64,000 nt of DNA from Verrucomicrobiota bacterium. GTDB lineage: Bacteria; Verrucomicrobiota; Verrucomicrobiia; Limisphaerales; JACRJZ01. This document shows positions 15,853 through 25,517 of this stretch, piece after piece; within the stretch, counting starts at the first letter, position 1, and every line of letters starts with the position of its first letter. The position numbers were made by a program, and so were the translations under genes. The notes under the pieces were generated by a model. That model had not been told where the DNA came from. It did no database searches and saw nothing but the letters and a program-made list of their open reading frames with translations. The stretch covers positions 19,233-83,232 of the forward strand of contig JACRJZ010000145.1 of the NCBI GenBank assembly GCA_016219875.1. Direction: 5' to 3'.

Positions 15853-18800
15853 TCACTTCACCGCCAGCGGCCAGCTCTCCGAGTGGCTGTTGAACTCCGG
15901 CGCATACAGGCACTGGATGCTGGCCAGGCCGGTCTGGTACTGGCCGCGATGCTGGACGCGCGTGGAGTATTCAAAGACGTAGGTGCCCTTGGGCAGGGAG
16001 TCGATGAAGAAGTGGCTGGCGGTGTCGCGCGTGCTCTCGTAGTAGGCGAGGCCGTCTTGATACTTGTAGCGGCTGAGGACATTCACCGGTTCGGTGCCGC
16101 TGCCGCGCTGGTCTTTGAGATGGCAATATTCCATGTCGCGATCGACGCGCAGTTCGATGCGAACGACGAGTTCGTCGCCGACGGCGAGCGGGCCTTTGAC
16201 GGGTTCCAGCGTCTGGCCCTTCTTGGTCGTGACTTTCGTGTAAAGGGATTTCTTGAGCTTGAGCGGCGTGCCTGCGTAGGGCGTCACCTTGGTCATGTCC
16301 TCGAGGTATTGCCAGTGGACGCTGCCCCAGGAAACGCCTTCATCGACTTTGCGGACGGTGATTTCGCCGAGCTTGGGCTTCACGTCGGAACCGGCGAAAC
16401 GGCGTTCGAAGAAGCCGGTGCCGGGTTCCACCGTGGGACGGGCGTCGCGCCCGTCTCCATCTTTTCCAGAGCCAGGCGCGACGCCTGTCCCACGGTCAAG
16501 CACGTTCATCCCTCCCACCGTCACTTCCACCAGCTTGTCGCTGGCGAGGAGGTTGCGGCCACGGAGGAGCAGGCCGTAAACCGCATCGGCGGTGGCTTTG
16601 GTCGTCTTCCAGTCCTGCGTCTGCTTCTGCTTGAGCAGCCAGACGCGGAGGTCTTCGACGGCCTGCTTGTCGCCCGCGATTTCGTCGAAAGCCTCGATCA
16701 TCAGCGCCTGCGTCTCGATGGGCGCGCGATACCACCACCAGCTTAGTTCCGTGTCGCGCCAGAACATGCCCATCTCTTCGTTGCTCACGCTGCGTTCTTT
16801 CAGGCTGCGGAGGATGTCTTTGGGCGTGGAGTCGCCAGGCAGTTGAAGGGTTGAAGAGTTGAAACGTTGAAGCGCGATGGCCAGATGGCCTTGGGTTTGG
16901 CGGCAGTTGGTCTTGAGCCAATGCTTGCGCGATTGGGCGAGGAAGAATTTCACCGCGGCTTCGTGTTGCTTGGCCACAGGTTTGTCCTTCAGGAAGAAGC
17001 TGCGTCCGTAAAGATAAAGCGCGTCCGTGGAACTGGGCACGTAATCCTCCGGGTTCTTCCACTCCTGAATGCGGCGGTAGTGCTCGTCCATCCAGTTGTC
17101 GAGGCGGCTGAGCGATTTGAGGGCGGACTTGACGTCGAGGTCCACGCCGAGGTGGCGCAAGCGACCGAAGCCGGTCGTGATGTAGAGCGTGATGTAGTCG
17201 TTGCCCCGTCCGCCGGGGAACCACGGCCACGAGCCGTCGCCGAGTTGCGCTTCCTCCAGCTTGCGCAGCGTGCGCTCGGTTTCGGTGTTGAGGCGGTTGT
17301 CGTCGAAAAGCAGGCCGACGTTGCGGCGCGCCTGGCTTTCGTTTTGGGCCTGACGCAGCCACGGCGTCTCTTCGATCATCACGGCCTTGAGGTCCTGGTT
17401 CTTCTCCAGCGGGCTGTCGAGGGCGGGCGTGCCTCTCCACTGGTCGAAGATGCGGCGAATCTTCGGGTCGCTGTTGGCGATGTTGCGGGCGAGCGCGTTG
17501 GCGTAAAGGCGATTGAAGGTCTGCTCCGTGCATTCGTGCGGAAACTCCATCAAGTAGGGCAGCGCCATCACGGCGTACCACGCGGGCTGCGACACCATTT
17601 GCACGGTGAAACTCTGGTGTTGGAGCGTCTTCGACTTGCCGGACTGGAGCAACTTGGCGAACTGGAATTTCTTCACCACTTCACCGCCGCCGACCTTGCC
17701 GCGGATGGGCAAAGGAAGCGACTCCGTCACGAAGATGCGCCGTGCCAGCACGGGGAGGTAGCCTTCCTCGCCGTCGGAAATACGGCCCGTGGAAGCCACG
17801 GCTTTGTAGGTGAGGAAACCGCAGCCGTCCGGCACGGTGATGCGCCAGGAGAAGCTGCGCGATTCTTTGGCGGGAATGTCGAAGGCGATCTCCGTGTGGG
17901 ACAGGCGTCGCGCCTGTCTCTGACTTTGTGAATCAGAAATATTTCGAGAGACAGGCGAGGACGCCTGTCCCACGGCCCGCACGTCGAGCAACTCATCGGC
18001 GCTCTCATCGTTGAGTGCCTGCTTGAAGCTCAGCCGCACCTTGCCTTCCTGTCGAGCGGCGCTTTGGTTGGAGACTTTCACGGTGAACTCCAGCACGTCG
18101 CCCTCGCGCAAGAAACGCGGCGGGTTGGGCTGCACCATGAGGTCCTTCGCGGTAACGGCCTTGTCGTCGAGGTAGCCGGAGCGGAGTTGCTGGTCGTAGG
18201 CAAAACCGAGGAAACGCCACGTCGTCAGCGCTTCGGGCATGGTAAACGTCATCCGCACGACGCCGTTCGAGTCGCTGGTCAACTGCGGGAAGAAGAACGC
18301 GGTTTCGTTGAGGTTCCGGCGGGCGGTGACTTGGCTGAGATCGGGACTCTTCACGCCCGCGTGCTCGGAGCGGGACAGGTCCTCGGCCTCTTTGTCAGCG
18401 CCGGCAAGACCCGCGCGGCGGGCCGGTGCGGCTTTGGCCATTGCCACGCCGAGCGACAGTGAGTCGGCCGCGGCCTCCGCCGGAGCGGGCGCAGCGGCGG
18501 ATGCGGGCACGGCATCGAACAGCGTTTGTTTGTCCGTCCCTACAGCACCGCGCGCGAAGAAGCGCATGCGGTCGCCGCGGCCCCCCATCCACCCGTAGCC
18601 CCAGAAGTTCGCGACAAGATCGTTAGCGAACTCCCGGTAACGCAGGTCGGCAGCGCGGTAGTCAGTTTGCCACTCGCCTTTCATGTGGCTGAAGCGTTTC
18701 GCCACGTTGCAGAAGTCGCTGTGGCGGGACGATTGGTCCTGGCGGAAGAACTCGAATTTCTGCTGCCACCAGTGCTGGCGGTAGGCGTCGAGCGATTGAT

Positions 18801-21800
18801 CGTAAAGCGCGGCCACGAGTTCAGCGGCAACCTTCTCCGGCGTAGCAGCCGACGTAAGGAGGCTCTGACTATTCGCAACACCGTTCGTGGAAGAGGAAGT
18901 GAGCCTCCTCACGTCGGCTGCTACAGGTCTTGAAACGACAAGGCTCCACGTCTCCTTCTGTCCCGGCTGCAGCTTGCTCGTGAAATGCTCCCACTTCAGT
19001 TCAAGGTCTTTGTTGCTCCACGGCACATCCACGCGATGCGAGCTGAGATAAGCGCGGTTCTCGCGGACTTGCGTGACGTGGACGCTGAACCCGCCGCGCA
19101 TCGCCTCGGTCACGGCCTGCTTGATCTGGTGCTGCGTCACGCCGGGTTTGGTCCAGTAGCGCTGGATGGTCTGGCCGCGATGCTCAACCTCGACAAACGC
19201 GCGGCCCTGCTCGTAGCCCGTGCCCCACACGGCCATGAACTCCTCCCCCGGCTCGACCCGCCACTTCGGCGCGGCCACGTGATTGGGCACCTTGATGGCG
19301 AACCGCGTTGCGGCGGGTTGCAGCACCGTGATCTGCGCTCGCGCCGTGACCTTCTTGCCGAAGCGGTCATGCGTCTCCAGCACCGCGCGATACACGCCCA
19401 CGCCAAGCTGGGCTTGCACGGTGGCCTTGCCCTCGGCGTCGGTGGTCCAGCCTTTCTCCAAGGCCACTTCTCCTTCGGACCAATGGGTCGGATCGGACAA
19501 ATCTTTCCGGTCGGGCGTGCCGTCGTTGTCGGAGTCGTCGTCGAACTGCATTCCGCTGAGGCGCGCCCGCTCGACGCGTGCCGGTTCCTTCAGCCTGAAA
19601 ACCTTCAGCGCGCCTTCCGCCGTCTGGGCCTCGCCGTCGAGCGTGGTGGTCTTGAGTTTCAACTCCACGGGCTTGTCGTCCGTCTGCCAGGCTTCGGCGA
19701 CAATGCTGGCGCGCAAGGCCACGAAGCCCACGTTCACACTGCGGTCCGCCGAGCGCGTTTCGCCGGCGGTGTCGGTCACGTCGGCATACACGCGGAAATG
19801 GAAGCTGGCTTCGCTCTTTTCATCGACCTGCGGATCAGGCTTGGCGACGAACTCCACCGTGAACCCACCGTCGGTGCCGGTCGCCGCAACCCCGTGCGCG
19901 ATCTCTTGACTCTCACTCCCGCGCCCCACGCTGCCGCGCCGCCAGCCCCAGCCCCACCAGCCCCACCAATCCGGCCAGCGCACTTCGCGCACCACGCGCC
20001 ACTTCACCTTCGCGCCATCGACCGCCGCGCCGGTGTAGGCCTCGGCCTTGCCTTGCAGCGAGACCTTGTCGTTCAGCTTCGGCGCGGTCTTGGGCGCGTC
20101 GAGCGTGACTTGGAACTTCGGGCGCTTGTATTCCTCCACGTTGAAATGCGTCGCCCCGCCGCGGCCGGCCTGCGTGGAAATCTGGTACTGCCCCATCACG
20201 CGGTCGCGCGGTGCGGTGAAGCTGCCGCTGAAGCTGCCGAAGTCGCTCGTCGTGTGCGTGACCTTGGCGACTTCCTTGCCGTTCGGATCGGCGAACATCA
20301 CCTCCAACCTCCGGTTCGTGATCAACTCGTAGTCGTCCTTGTCCTGGTCCACGTGGACGAAGATGCCTTTGTAGGAAACCGTCTGGCCGGGCCGATACAG
20401 CGCGCGGTCGGTGAAAAAAATCGCCGTGTCGTATGGCTCAGTCCTGCCGGGCTGCCACGAGTAGTACTCCTGCATCGACCCCAGCTCTTGCCCTTTGGCG
20501 CGGGCGCGCAGCAGGAGATTGCGGCCCTCCTGCGGCTTGAAGCTGAACGTGCCGTTCTCGTCCGTCGTCTGCGGGTCGCCGTTCTGGACACGGCTGCCGT
20601 TGCGGTCGAGATACCAGGCCATGACTTCCGCGCCCGAGAGCGGCTCGCCGGAGATCGCGTCCAGCACAAAGCCCTCGACCCGGCCGGCGCGCGTGATCAC
20701 GACCAGCGCCAGATCGCTCACCCACACGTCGGTGTAAGAAATCTGGTTGTCGGTTTCGCTGAAGCCGGCTTTGGCGCTCGCGACGAGAAAATAGAAACCC
20801 GGCTTGAGTTGGTCGGGCGCGGGCAGTTCCTCGATGCGCGACTTGAAGTCCGTGGTGGCCGGCAGCTTGGCAGACCATTCGAGCGTGGGTTTCTTGGCGA
20901 GCAGTTCCTTCCGCTCGGCGTCGTTCAGGTACTCCGGGCGGCGATGGTTCTTCTTGAGAAACACATTCCAGTCCCAGGCCACGGCGCGAAAGTGGACCTC
21001 GGTGATGTTCTGGTAGCGTACGGCGATGGTAGGACAGGCGTCGCGCCTGTCTCTGGAATCCGTGGGGGCCGTTTGATCAGAGACAGGCGCGACGCCTGTC
21101 CTACGGGAGCAGTTCCACACCCGCTCCGTCGTGATCGAAACGGACTTCGCTTCGATTTCCCGTACGAGATTGTGGGCTTTCTTTCCGCCAAGGCTGTCGG
21201 GGAAAACCTGCTCCGCGCGCTGCGCCAGTTCGCGCGCTTCGACCAGCTTGCCTTCCTGCTGAAGCACGCGAGCGCGGCGATACTTCGCGTCGGCGGACAG
21301 TTCGTGGTCCGCCCACTTGTCCTCGATGGTCTTGAGCGCGGCGGTGAAGCGGGCGTTCTTGTTCTCGCCGAACGCGACGCCGTGGCCCCATTGGAGGCGG
21401 GCGAGATCAGCGTCAATAAATGCCGACGGATCGTTGTCCTTCTCGTGGAAGCGCAGGAGGTCTTGATAGAGCAGGATGGCCTTGAGCTTGGGCGACTGGT
21501 CTTCGGCCGGCGGCAAGTTCAGTCGCCACGCCAGAAGTTTCTCCGCCGTGTCGAGAATCGGATCGTCCGCCGACATCTCGAACGCGTCCTCCGGCTTCGC
21601 GCCCGCCTGCTCGCCGCTCGTATAGAACTTCAGCGCCTCGTGCGCGATGAAGTCGTAAAGCGTGGGCCGATATGCGTCGGGCACCGTGCCCTTCGTGAGG
21701 AGTTCGTCAAAGGTGCTGACCGGCGTCTTCTTCAGCGTGTCGGCATGGCTGAGCGCGTCCTGGAAATGCTTGTCGATCTCCGCGAAGAGACGCGGCAGGT

Positions 21801-22233
21801 CCCAGGTCGTGAAGTCCTTTCCGGGCGGCTCGGCGGTGGCGGTGCGCCGGAGGAAGCGCCATTTGTTCTGCTGGTAGTAATGCCAGTACCAGTGTGCTCG
21901 CAGCGTCTTGAGCAACGGCAGGATTTCCTTCGGTGCCTTGGCGATCTCGGCGTCCATGCGCGTGATCTTCTCCTCCGGCTTGTTGCCCTGGATGTTTCCT
22001 TCGAGGACGATCTTCCGCGCGATGGCCTTGGCCGCCTCGCCGAACGCCTTGTCCTTCACGGCGGCGGAAATGATCAGGTCGAGGTTGGTGACGGCGGTGC
22101 GTGCGAGGCCTTTGTTCACGGCCTCCTCAACGCCCTTCCAGAGTTCCGGGCGCGAGGCGGCATGAGAGGAGCAGGCAGTCATAACCAACAACGAGACGAC
22201 CCCGACCAGCAATCGTTTCATGTGACGCATCAT
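15853..22233 (-). CDS. Bacterial alpha-2-macroglobulin family protein
   Basis: A giant envelope protein of about 2,125 residues. The start is placed at ATG 22233 (MMRHMKRLLVGVVSLLVMTACSS), a lipoprotein-like signal; upstream codons translate a repeat. Ordered features are an N-terminal helical/TPR-like region to about 370, MG domains including an MG2-like stretch (FFTDRALYRPGQTVSYKGIFV), a bait-like region, the A2M core with ETAFFFPQLTSDSNGVVRMTFTMPEALTTW, and a thioester motif CTEQ (Cys about 1564-1568) in PHECTEQTFNRLYANALARN, followed by the complement-like helical domain. The family traps proteases through the thioester. Four palindromic repeats are embedded in frame (about residues 373-398, 1099-1127, 1416-1442, 1909-1930). 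No pbpC gene is adjacent. Confidence 0.85.
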   Translation of the reverse strand: MMRHMKRLLVGVVSLLVMTACSSHAASRPELWKGVEEAVNKGLARTAVTNLDLIISAAVKDKAFGEAAKAIARKIVLEGNIQGNKPEEKITRMDAEIAKAPKEILPLLKTLRAHWYWHYYQQNKWRFLRRTATAEPPGKDFTTWDLPRLFAEIDKHFQDALSHADTLKKTPVSTFDELLTKGTVPDAYRPTLYDFIAHEALKFYTSGEQAGAKPEDAFEMSADDPILDTAEKLLAWRLNLPPAEDQSPKLKAILLYQDLLRFHEKDNDPSAFIDADLARLQWGHGVAFGENKNARFTAALKTIEDKWADHELSADAKYRRARVLQQEGKLVEARELAQRAEQVFPDSLGGKKAHNLVREIEAKSVSITTERVWNCSRRTGVAPVSDQTAPTDSRDRRDACPTIAVRYQNITEVHFRAVAWDWNVFLKKNHRRPEYLNDAERKELLAKKPTLEWSAKLPATTDFKSRIEELPAPDQLKPGFYFLVASAKAGFSETDNQISYTDVWVSDLALVVITRAGRVEGFVLDAISGEPLSGAEVMAWYLDRNGSRVQNGDPQTTDENGTFSFKPQEGRNLLLRARAKGQELGSMQEYYSWQPGRTEPYDTAIFFTDRALYRPGQTVSYKGIFVHVDQDKDDYELITNRRLEVMFADPNGKEVAKVTHTTSDFGSFSGSFTAPRDRVMGQYQISTQAGRGGATHFNVEEYKRPKFQVTLDAPKTAPKLNDKVSLQGKAEAYTGAAVDGAKVKWRVVREVRWPDWWGWWGWGWRRGSVGRGSESQEIAHGVAATGTDGGFTVEFVAKPDPQVDEKSEASFHFRVYADVTDTAGETRSADRSVNVGFVALRASIVAEAWQTDDKPVELKLKTTTLDGEAQTAEGALKVFRLKEPARVERARLSGMQFDDDSDNDGTPDRKDLSDPTHWSEGEVALEKGWTTDAEGKATVQAQLGVGVYRAVLETHDRFGKKVTARAQITVLQPAATRFAIKVPNHVAAPKWRVEPGEEFMAVWGTGYEQGRAFVEVEHRGQTIQRYWTKPGVTQHQIKQAVTEAMRGGFSVHVTQVRENRAYLSSHRVDVPWSNKDLELKWEHFTSKLQPGQKETWSLVVSRPVAADVRRLTSSSTNGVANSQSLLTSAATPEKVAAELVAALYDQSLDAYRQHWWQQKFEFFRQDQSSRHSDFCNVAKRFSHMKGEWQTDYRAADLRYREFANDLVANFWGYGWMGGRGDRMRFFARGAVGTDKQTLFDAVPASAAAPAPAEAAADSLSLGVAMAKAAPARRAGLAGADKEAEDLSRSEHAGVKSPDLSQVTARRNLNETAFFFPQLTSDSNGVVRMTFTMPEALTTWRFLGFAYDQQLRSGYLDDKAVTAKDLMVQPNPPRFLREGDVLEFTVKVSNQSAARQEGKVRLSFKQALNDESADELLDVRAVGQASSPVSRNISDSQSQRQARRLSHTEIAFDIPAKESRSFSWRITVPDGCGFLTYKAVASTGRISDGEEGYLPVLARRIFVTESLPLPIRGKVGGGEVVKKFQFAKLLQSGKSKTLQHQSFTVQMVSQPAWYAVMALPYLMEFPHECTEQTFNRLYANALARNIANSDPKIRRIFDQWRGTPALDSPLEKNQDLKAVMIEETPWLRQAQNESQARRNVGLLFDDNRLNTETERTLRKLEEAQLGDGSWPWFPGGRGNDYITLYITTGFGRLRHLGVDLDVKSALKSLSRLDNWMDEHYRRIQEWKNPEDYVPSSTDALYLYGRSFFLKDKPVAKQHEAAVKFFLAQSRKHWLKTNCRQTQGHLAIALQRFNSSTLQLPGDSTPKDILRSLKERSVSNEEMGMFWRDTELSWWWYRAPIETQALMIEAFDEIAGDKQAVEDLRVWLLKQKQTQDWKTTKATADAVYGLLLRGRNLLASDKLVEVTVGGMNVLDRGTGVAPGSGKDGDGRDARPTVEPGTGFFERRFAGSDVKPKLGEITVRKVDEGVSWGSVHWQYLEDMTKVTPYAGTPLKLKKSLYTKVTTKKGQTLEPVKGPLAVGDELVVRIELRVDRDMEYCHLKDQRGSGTEPVNVLSRYKYQDGLAYYESTRDTASHFFIDSLPKGTYVFEYSTRVQHRGQYQTGLASIQCLYAPEFNSHSESWPLAVK
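16433..16493. repeat. GACAGGCG-family palindrome inside the macroglobulin gene
   Basis: GTGG-GACGGGCGTCGCGCCCGTC and GCCAGGCGCGACGCCTGTC-CCAC face each other. In frame; the GTGG/CCAC variant of the GTAG plan. Confidence 0.85.
17896..17973. repeat. GACAGGCG-family palindrome inside the macroglobulin gene
   Basis: GTGG-GACAGGCGTCGCGCCTGTC and GACAGGCGAGGACGCCTGTC-CCAC, in frame. Encodes the foreign-looking QASSPVSRNISD segment. Confidence 0.85.
18842..18924. repeat. Long-arm GTAG palindrome, copy 2, inside the macroglobulin gene
   Basis: GTAGCAGCCGACGTAAGG left arm and complementary right arm ending CTAC. It reads in frame as SQSLLTSAAT-type sequence in the gene's direction. Confidence 0.85.
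21029..21104. repeat. GACAGGCG-family palindrome inside the macroglobulin gene
   Basis: GTAG-GACAGGCGTCGCGCCTGTC and GACAGGCGCGACGCCTGTC-CTAC. Perfect 8-bp stems with 3-base loops, in frame. Confidence 0.9.
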
Positions 22234-22276
22234 AGCCAGTTGGACGGACGAAGGAAGGAAATGCTCCGACGAAAGA

Positions 22277-22376
22277 GGCGATTTCAAAACCCCGTAGCAG
22301 CCGACGTGAGGAGGCTCAAACTTCAAAGGAATCAGAGCCTCCTCACGTCGGCTGCGACAGTTTTGAAAGAGGCTCC
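22277..22376. repeat. Long-arm GTAG palindrome, copy 3
   Basis: Left arm from 22294, right arm to 22358 (ending CGAC instead of CTAC), with the same gatttcaaaac/gttttgaaagaggctcc flanks as copy 1. It lies directly upstream of the macroglobulin start and keeps that frame open. Confidence 0.85.
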
Positions 22377-22458
22377 TCCGGCCGGCCTGGCGCTCGACGT
22401 CGCGTGAGCCGCGGGTTGAGTGGTTGGCGCAGCGGCGGGCACGCTGCCTGGCCAAGCC

Positions 22459-22956
22459 TCAGAATCCCGCCTTCGCCAACTCGCCCTGCAACTGCATCTG
22501 GAAATCCTCCAGGTCCGCCGCGGAGGGGCGATAGCCCTTTTGCTTCATGCCCAGACCGAGGCGGCCCATTTGGTCGAGATACCAGGTGCCGCTCTGGCCG
22601 TCACTGAAAGTCACGCTGCCGCTGACCATGGCGCCGGGCCGGGCGATTTGATCGACGCCCACCTTGACTTGGCCGGCCCCGGGCAACACCTCGTCGGGGA
22701 GGGTGGCCGGCTCGTCGGCCGTGGCGGGCGTGGCATTCTGCTGGGCAGCGGGGGACGGCTTGGGCGCTTCGGGGGGCGGCGGCGGGGCCGGCGCGTCTTT
22801 GGGAACGATCTTCAGGTCGTCGAGCAGGAAGCGGACCTCCATGTAAGTCAGGCGGAGGCCGAACTCGGTTTCGAGGCGTTTCTGGAGATCGGAGAGCTTA
22901 AGGCCGTCCGCAATCCACGCGGCCACCTGCTGTCGTTGGGCGTCGTTCAGATTCAT
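22459..22956 (-). CDS. Conserved hypothetical, helical N-domain plus small beta C-domain
   Basis: 165 residues from ATG 22956 (upstream codons from 23001 are less likely). The N-terminal 50 residues form a helical, helix-turn-helix-like segment (AQRQQVAAWIADGLKLSDLQ ... EVRFLLDDLKI). A proline/alanine-rich linker (PAPPPPPEAPKPSPAAQQ) follows, then a beta-rich tail (VSGSVTFSDGQSGTWYLDQMG). I know this pattern only as an uncharacterised Verrucomicrobial protein. The helical part could bind DNA or RNA, but no function should be assigned. It is divergent from the metal ATPase gene, sharing a gap of about 120 bases. Confidence 0.6.
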   Translation of the reverse strand: MNLNDAQRQQVAAWIADGLKLSDLQKRLETEFGLRLTYMEVRFLLDDLKIVPKDAPAPPPPPEAPKPSPAAQQNATPATADEPATLPDEVLPGAGQVKVGVDQIARPGAMVSGSVTFSDGQSGTWYLDQMGRLGLGMKQKGYRPSAADLEDFQMQLQGELAKAGF

Positions 22957-23078
22957 GTTCAATACGGGCCAATAACTGAGCCTTTGGCGTGGGCGTTTCA
23001 ACAGATTTTTTGAATTAAAACTTTGACAGAGGCCGGGTTCGGCTTTTGAGGTATCGTGTGGCCAGTTCAGAACGAACC

Positions 23079-25451
23079 ATGAGCGCGAAGATGCCAGACA
23101 CCACGCCCGCCCGCCAGCGGCCCTGCCTGATCCACTCCGTCGCCGCCGCCCTGGCGCGCGAGGCCGGCTTGGAGGCCATCTCCTTCGACCGGGCGCGGAA
23201 ATCCATCAACGTCGCCACGGTGGGCCACGTGTCCGACTCGACACTGTCGGAACAACTGGCCGACACCATCGAAGAAGCGCAATCCGAGTCCGCGAGCAAC
23301 GAGTGCGGTTTGCTGACCGGCAACTTCGAGTGTGGCAAGCACTGCGGTTCCCTGGCCGCCAAAGAGCGGAGTTCCGTGACCGTGAAGTACGACGGCGACC
23401 AGATCACCATCGCGCGGCTGACGTGCCCCACCGCACCCAACCTCTGGCGCTGGCGGCGGCTGCCGTGGCCCAAGGTGGTGCAGCGCGACGTGGAGTTCAT
23501 CGAGGCCGAAGAGCACGCCGAGGACTGGCGTTGGCAAATGGTCGCCGCCAGCCTCTGCGCGGTCTTCGCCATCGCGGGCTGGTGGCTCACGCGCGCCACG
23601 CCCCACGGCGTCCTGCCGCCCCTGCCCGCGCTGGCGTGCTACGCGCTGGCCTACTTGGCGGGTGCGTGGTTCGCCGCGGAAGAAGTATGGGAGCGCTTGC
23701 GCCAATACACCCTCGACGTTCACTTCCTCATGCTGGCGGTGGCCGCCGGCAGCGCGCTGGTCAACGAGTGGAACGAAGGCGCCATCCTCCTGTTCCTCTT
23801 CTCCTTTAGCGGGGCCTTGGAGCATTTCGCGCTCTTCCGCACGCGCCGTGAAATCAGTTCGCTATTCAAAAACGCGCCCAAGACCGCCACGCTGCTGGAC
23901 GCGGCGGGCCACGAGAAGGAAGTCCCCGTCGCCGAACTGCGCCGGGGCATGAGGCTGTTGGTGAAACCGGGCGCGCAGTTCCCGGTGGACGCGGAAGTCG
24001 TCAAAGGCGCCACGGCGGCGGACGAATCCAATCTGACCGGCGAAGCCTCGCCCGTGGAGAAGGCCATCGGCGACACCGTGCTGGCGGGCACGATCAATCT
24101 CTGGGGCGCCATCGAAGCGGTCGTGACCAAGCCCGTCTCGCAGAGCGCGCTGCAGAAGATCATCCGGCTCATTCAGGACGCCCAGCAACAAAAAGCGCCG
24201 GCCCAGCGCGTCATCGACCGCTTCAGCAGCGCCTACGCCTACGGCATTCTGGGGCTGACCATCGCGATGTTCTTTGTGTGGTGGCTGGGCTTCAAGCTGC
24301 CGCCGTTCACCAGCACGGCGGAACAGGAGAGCGCATTTTATCGGGCGATGACGTTGCTGGTCGTCAGTTCGCCCTGCGCACTGGTGCTGTCGATTCCATC
24401 CGCGGTGCTGGCGGCCATCGCGTGGGGCGCAAGCCACGGGGTCCTGTTCCGCGGCGGCGCAGCGGTGGAGAAACTTGCGCACGCCGAAATCGTGGCCCTC
24501 GACAAAACCGGCACGCTCACCACGGGGGAACTCCGGGTGGAGCAGATGCAGAGTTTCCCGCCGGGCCGCGAACAGGAGGTGGCCCAACTCGCTTTCTCGC
24601 TGGAGCGGCTCTCCACGCATCCGCTCGCCCGGGCCATCACGCGCCACGGCAAGCATCTCCAATTGACCCCCGTCGAGTTCGAGCACTTCGAGTCCATCGC
24701 CGGCCAGGGTCTGCGCGCCCGACGGGGCGGTCAGGAGTGCTACCTGGGACGGCGCGAGCCGTTGGAGCGGGGGCCACACGCCGCGGTCCTCGCGAAAGTG
24801 CCGCACACCGAAGCGGGTTTCTCCGAAGTCTGGCTCAGCACCGACCATCTCTTGGGCCGGGTGTTGTTGCGGGATGACATCCGCCCCCAAGCCCGAACCG
24901 TGCTGGAGAACATGCGCGCCGCCGGCCTCCGGACGGTGGTGTTGACCGGTGACCGGCGCGCCACCGCGGAGCATCTCAAGTCCCAGTTGCCCGTCGATGA
25001 CGTGCGGGCCGAACTCCACCCCGAAGACAAAGTCGCGGCCATCCGCAAGTTGAGCGAAGGCGGCCAGCACGTCGTGATGGTGGGCGACGGCGTGAACGAC
25101 GCGCCGAGTCTCGCCGCCGCGCACGTGGGCGTGGCGATGGGCGCCCGCGGTTCGGACGCCGCGCTGGAGCAGGCCGAAGTGGTGCTCATGCACGATCGGT
25201 TGGAGAATTTCCTGGCCGCGTTTCACCTCAGCCAGCGCGCCCGGCGCATCATCCGTCAGAACCAATTCATCTCCCTCGGCACGGTGGTGATGCTGGTGGG
25301 CTTTGCCCTGGCGGGCGGCATCCCGCTGACCGTCGGCGTAGTCGGCCACGAAGGCAGCACCGTGATCGTGGTGATGAACAGCCTGCGGCTGCTGCTGGGC
25401 CGTTCCAGCGCCGCGGTGGCGCCGGCGCTCGTCAAAGAATCAGCCACTTAG
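23079..25451 (+). CDS. Heavy-metal P1B-type ATPase (SPC/HEGS subtype, P1B-4-like)
   Basis: 790 residues from ATG 23079. A degenerate metal-binding N-domain with a cysteine cluster (ECGLLTGNFECGKHC) precedes the membrane core. TGEASPVEK is the actuator motif, SPC (431-433) the transmembrane metal site, DKTGT (Asp475) the phosphorylated aspartate, LSTHPLARAI the HP motif, VLTGDRRATAEHL and GDGVNDAPSLAAA the hinge. HEGST (His757) in the last helix is, with SPC, characteristic of the P1B-4 group, which exports Co, Zn, Fe or related ions. TTGACA at 23023 may be the -35 box, but no good -10 is visible. A universal stress protein gene follows after 66 bases and is likely cotranscribed. Confidence 0.88.
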   Translation: MSAKMPDTTPARQRPCLIHSVAAALAREAGLEAISFDRARKSINVATVGHVSDSTLSEQLADTIEEAQSESASNECGLLTGNFECGKHCGSLAAKERSSVTVKYDGDQITIARLTCPTAPNLWRWRRLPWPKVVQRDVEFIEAEEHAEDWRWQMVAASLCAVFAIAGWWLTRATPHGVLPPLPALACYALAYLAGAWFAAEEVWERLRQYTLDVHFLMLAVAAGSALVNEWNEGAILLFLFSFSGALEHFALFRTRREISSLFKNAPKTATLLDAAGHEKEVPVAELRRGMRLLVKPGAQFPVDAEVVKGATAADESNLTGEASPVEKAIGDTVLAGTINLWGAIEAVVTKPVSQSALQKIIRLIQDAQQQKAPAQRVIDRFSSAYAYGILGLTIAMFFVWWLGFKLPPFTSTAEQESAFYRAMTLLVVSSPCALVLSIPSAVLAAIAWGASHGVLFRGGAAVEKLAHAEIVALDKTGTLTTGELRVEQMQSFPPGREQEVAQLAFSLERLSTHPLARAITRHGKHLQLTPVEFEHFESIAGQGLRARRGGQECYLGRREPLERGPHAAVLAKVPHTEAGFSEVWLSTDHLLGRVLLRDDIRPQARTVLENMRAAGLRTVVLTGDRRATAEHLKSQLPVDDVRAELHPEDKVAAIRKLSEGGQHVVMVGDGVNDAPSLAAAHVGVAMGARGSDAALEQAEVVLMHDRLENFLAAFHLSQRARRIIRQNQFISLGTVVMLVGFALAGGIPLTVGVVGHEGSTVIVVMNSLRLLLGRSSAAVAPALVKESAT

Positions 25452-25517
25452 CGGGTTTTATCACTTGAATTGAGCGAGGACCCGTGGCAACTAATCGCAC
25501 CCCAGTCCGCTGGGAGC

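Noticed and set aside
18985..22407. A 1,140-codon open frame on the plus strand opposite the macroglobulin gene
   Set aside because: It is the mirror of a high-GC gene read antisense; the composition is Arg/His/Ala-rich with no domain, and the minus frame has clear family motifs.
22234..22455. N-terminal extension of the macroglobulin frame to 22455
   Set aside because: The extra codons translate a palindromic repeat (SRREEALIPLKFEPPHVGCYG), which also occurs in intergenic copies; the signal peptide starts at 22233/22221.
23023..23051. Sigma-70 promoter of the metal ATPase gene (TTGACA at 23023)
   Set aside because: The -35 box is perfect, but at 16-18 bases spacing there is no acceptable -10 sequence.
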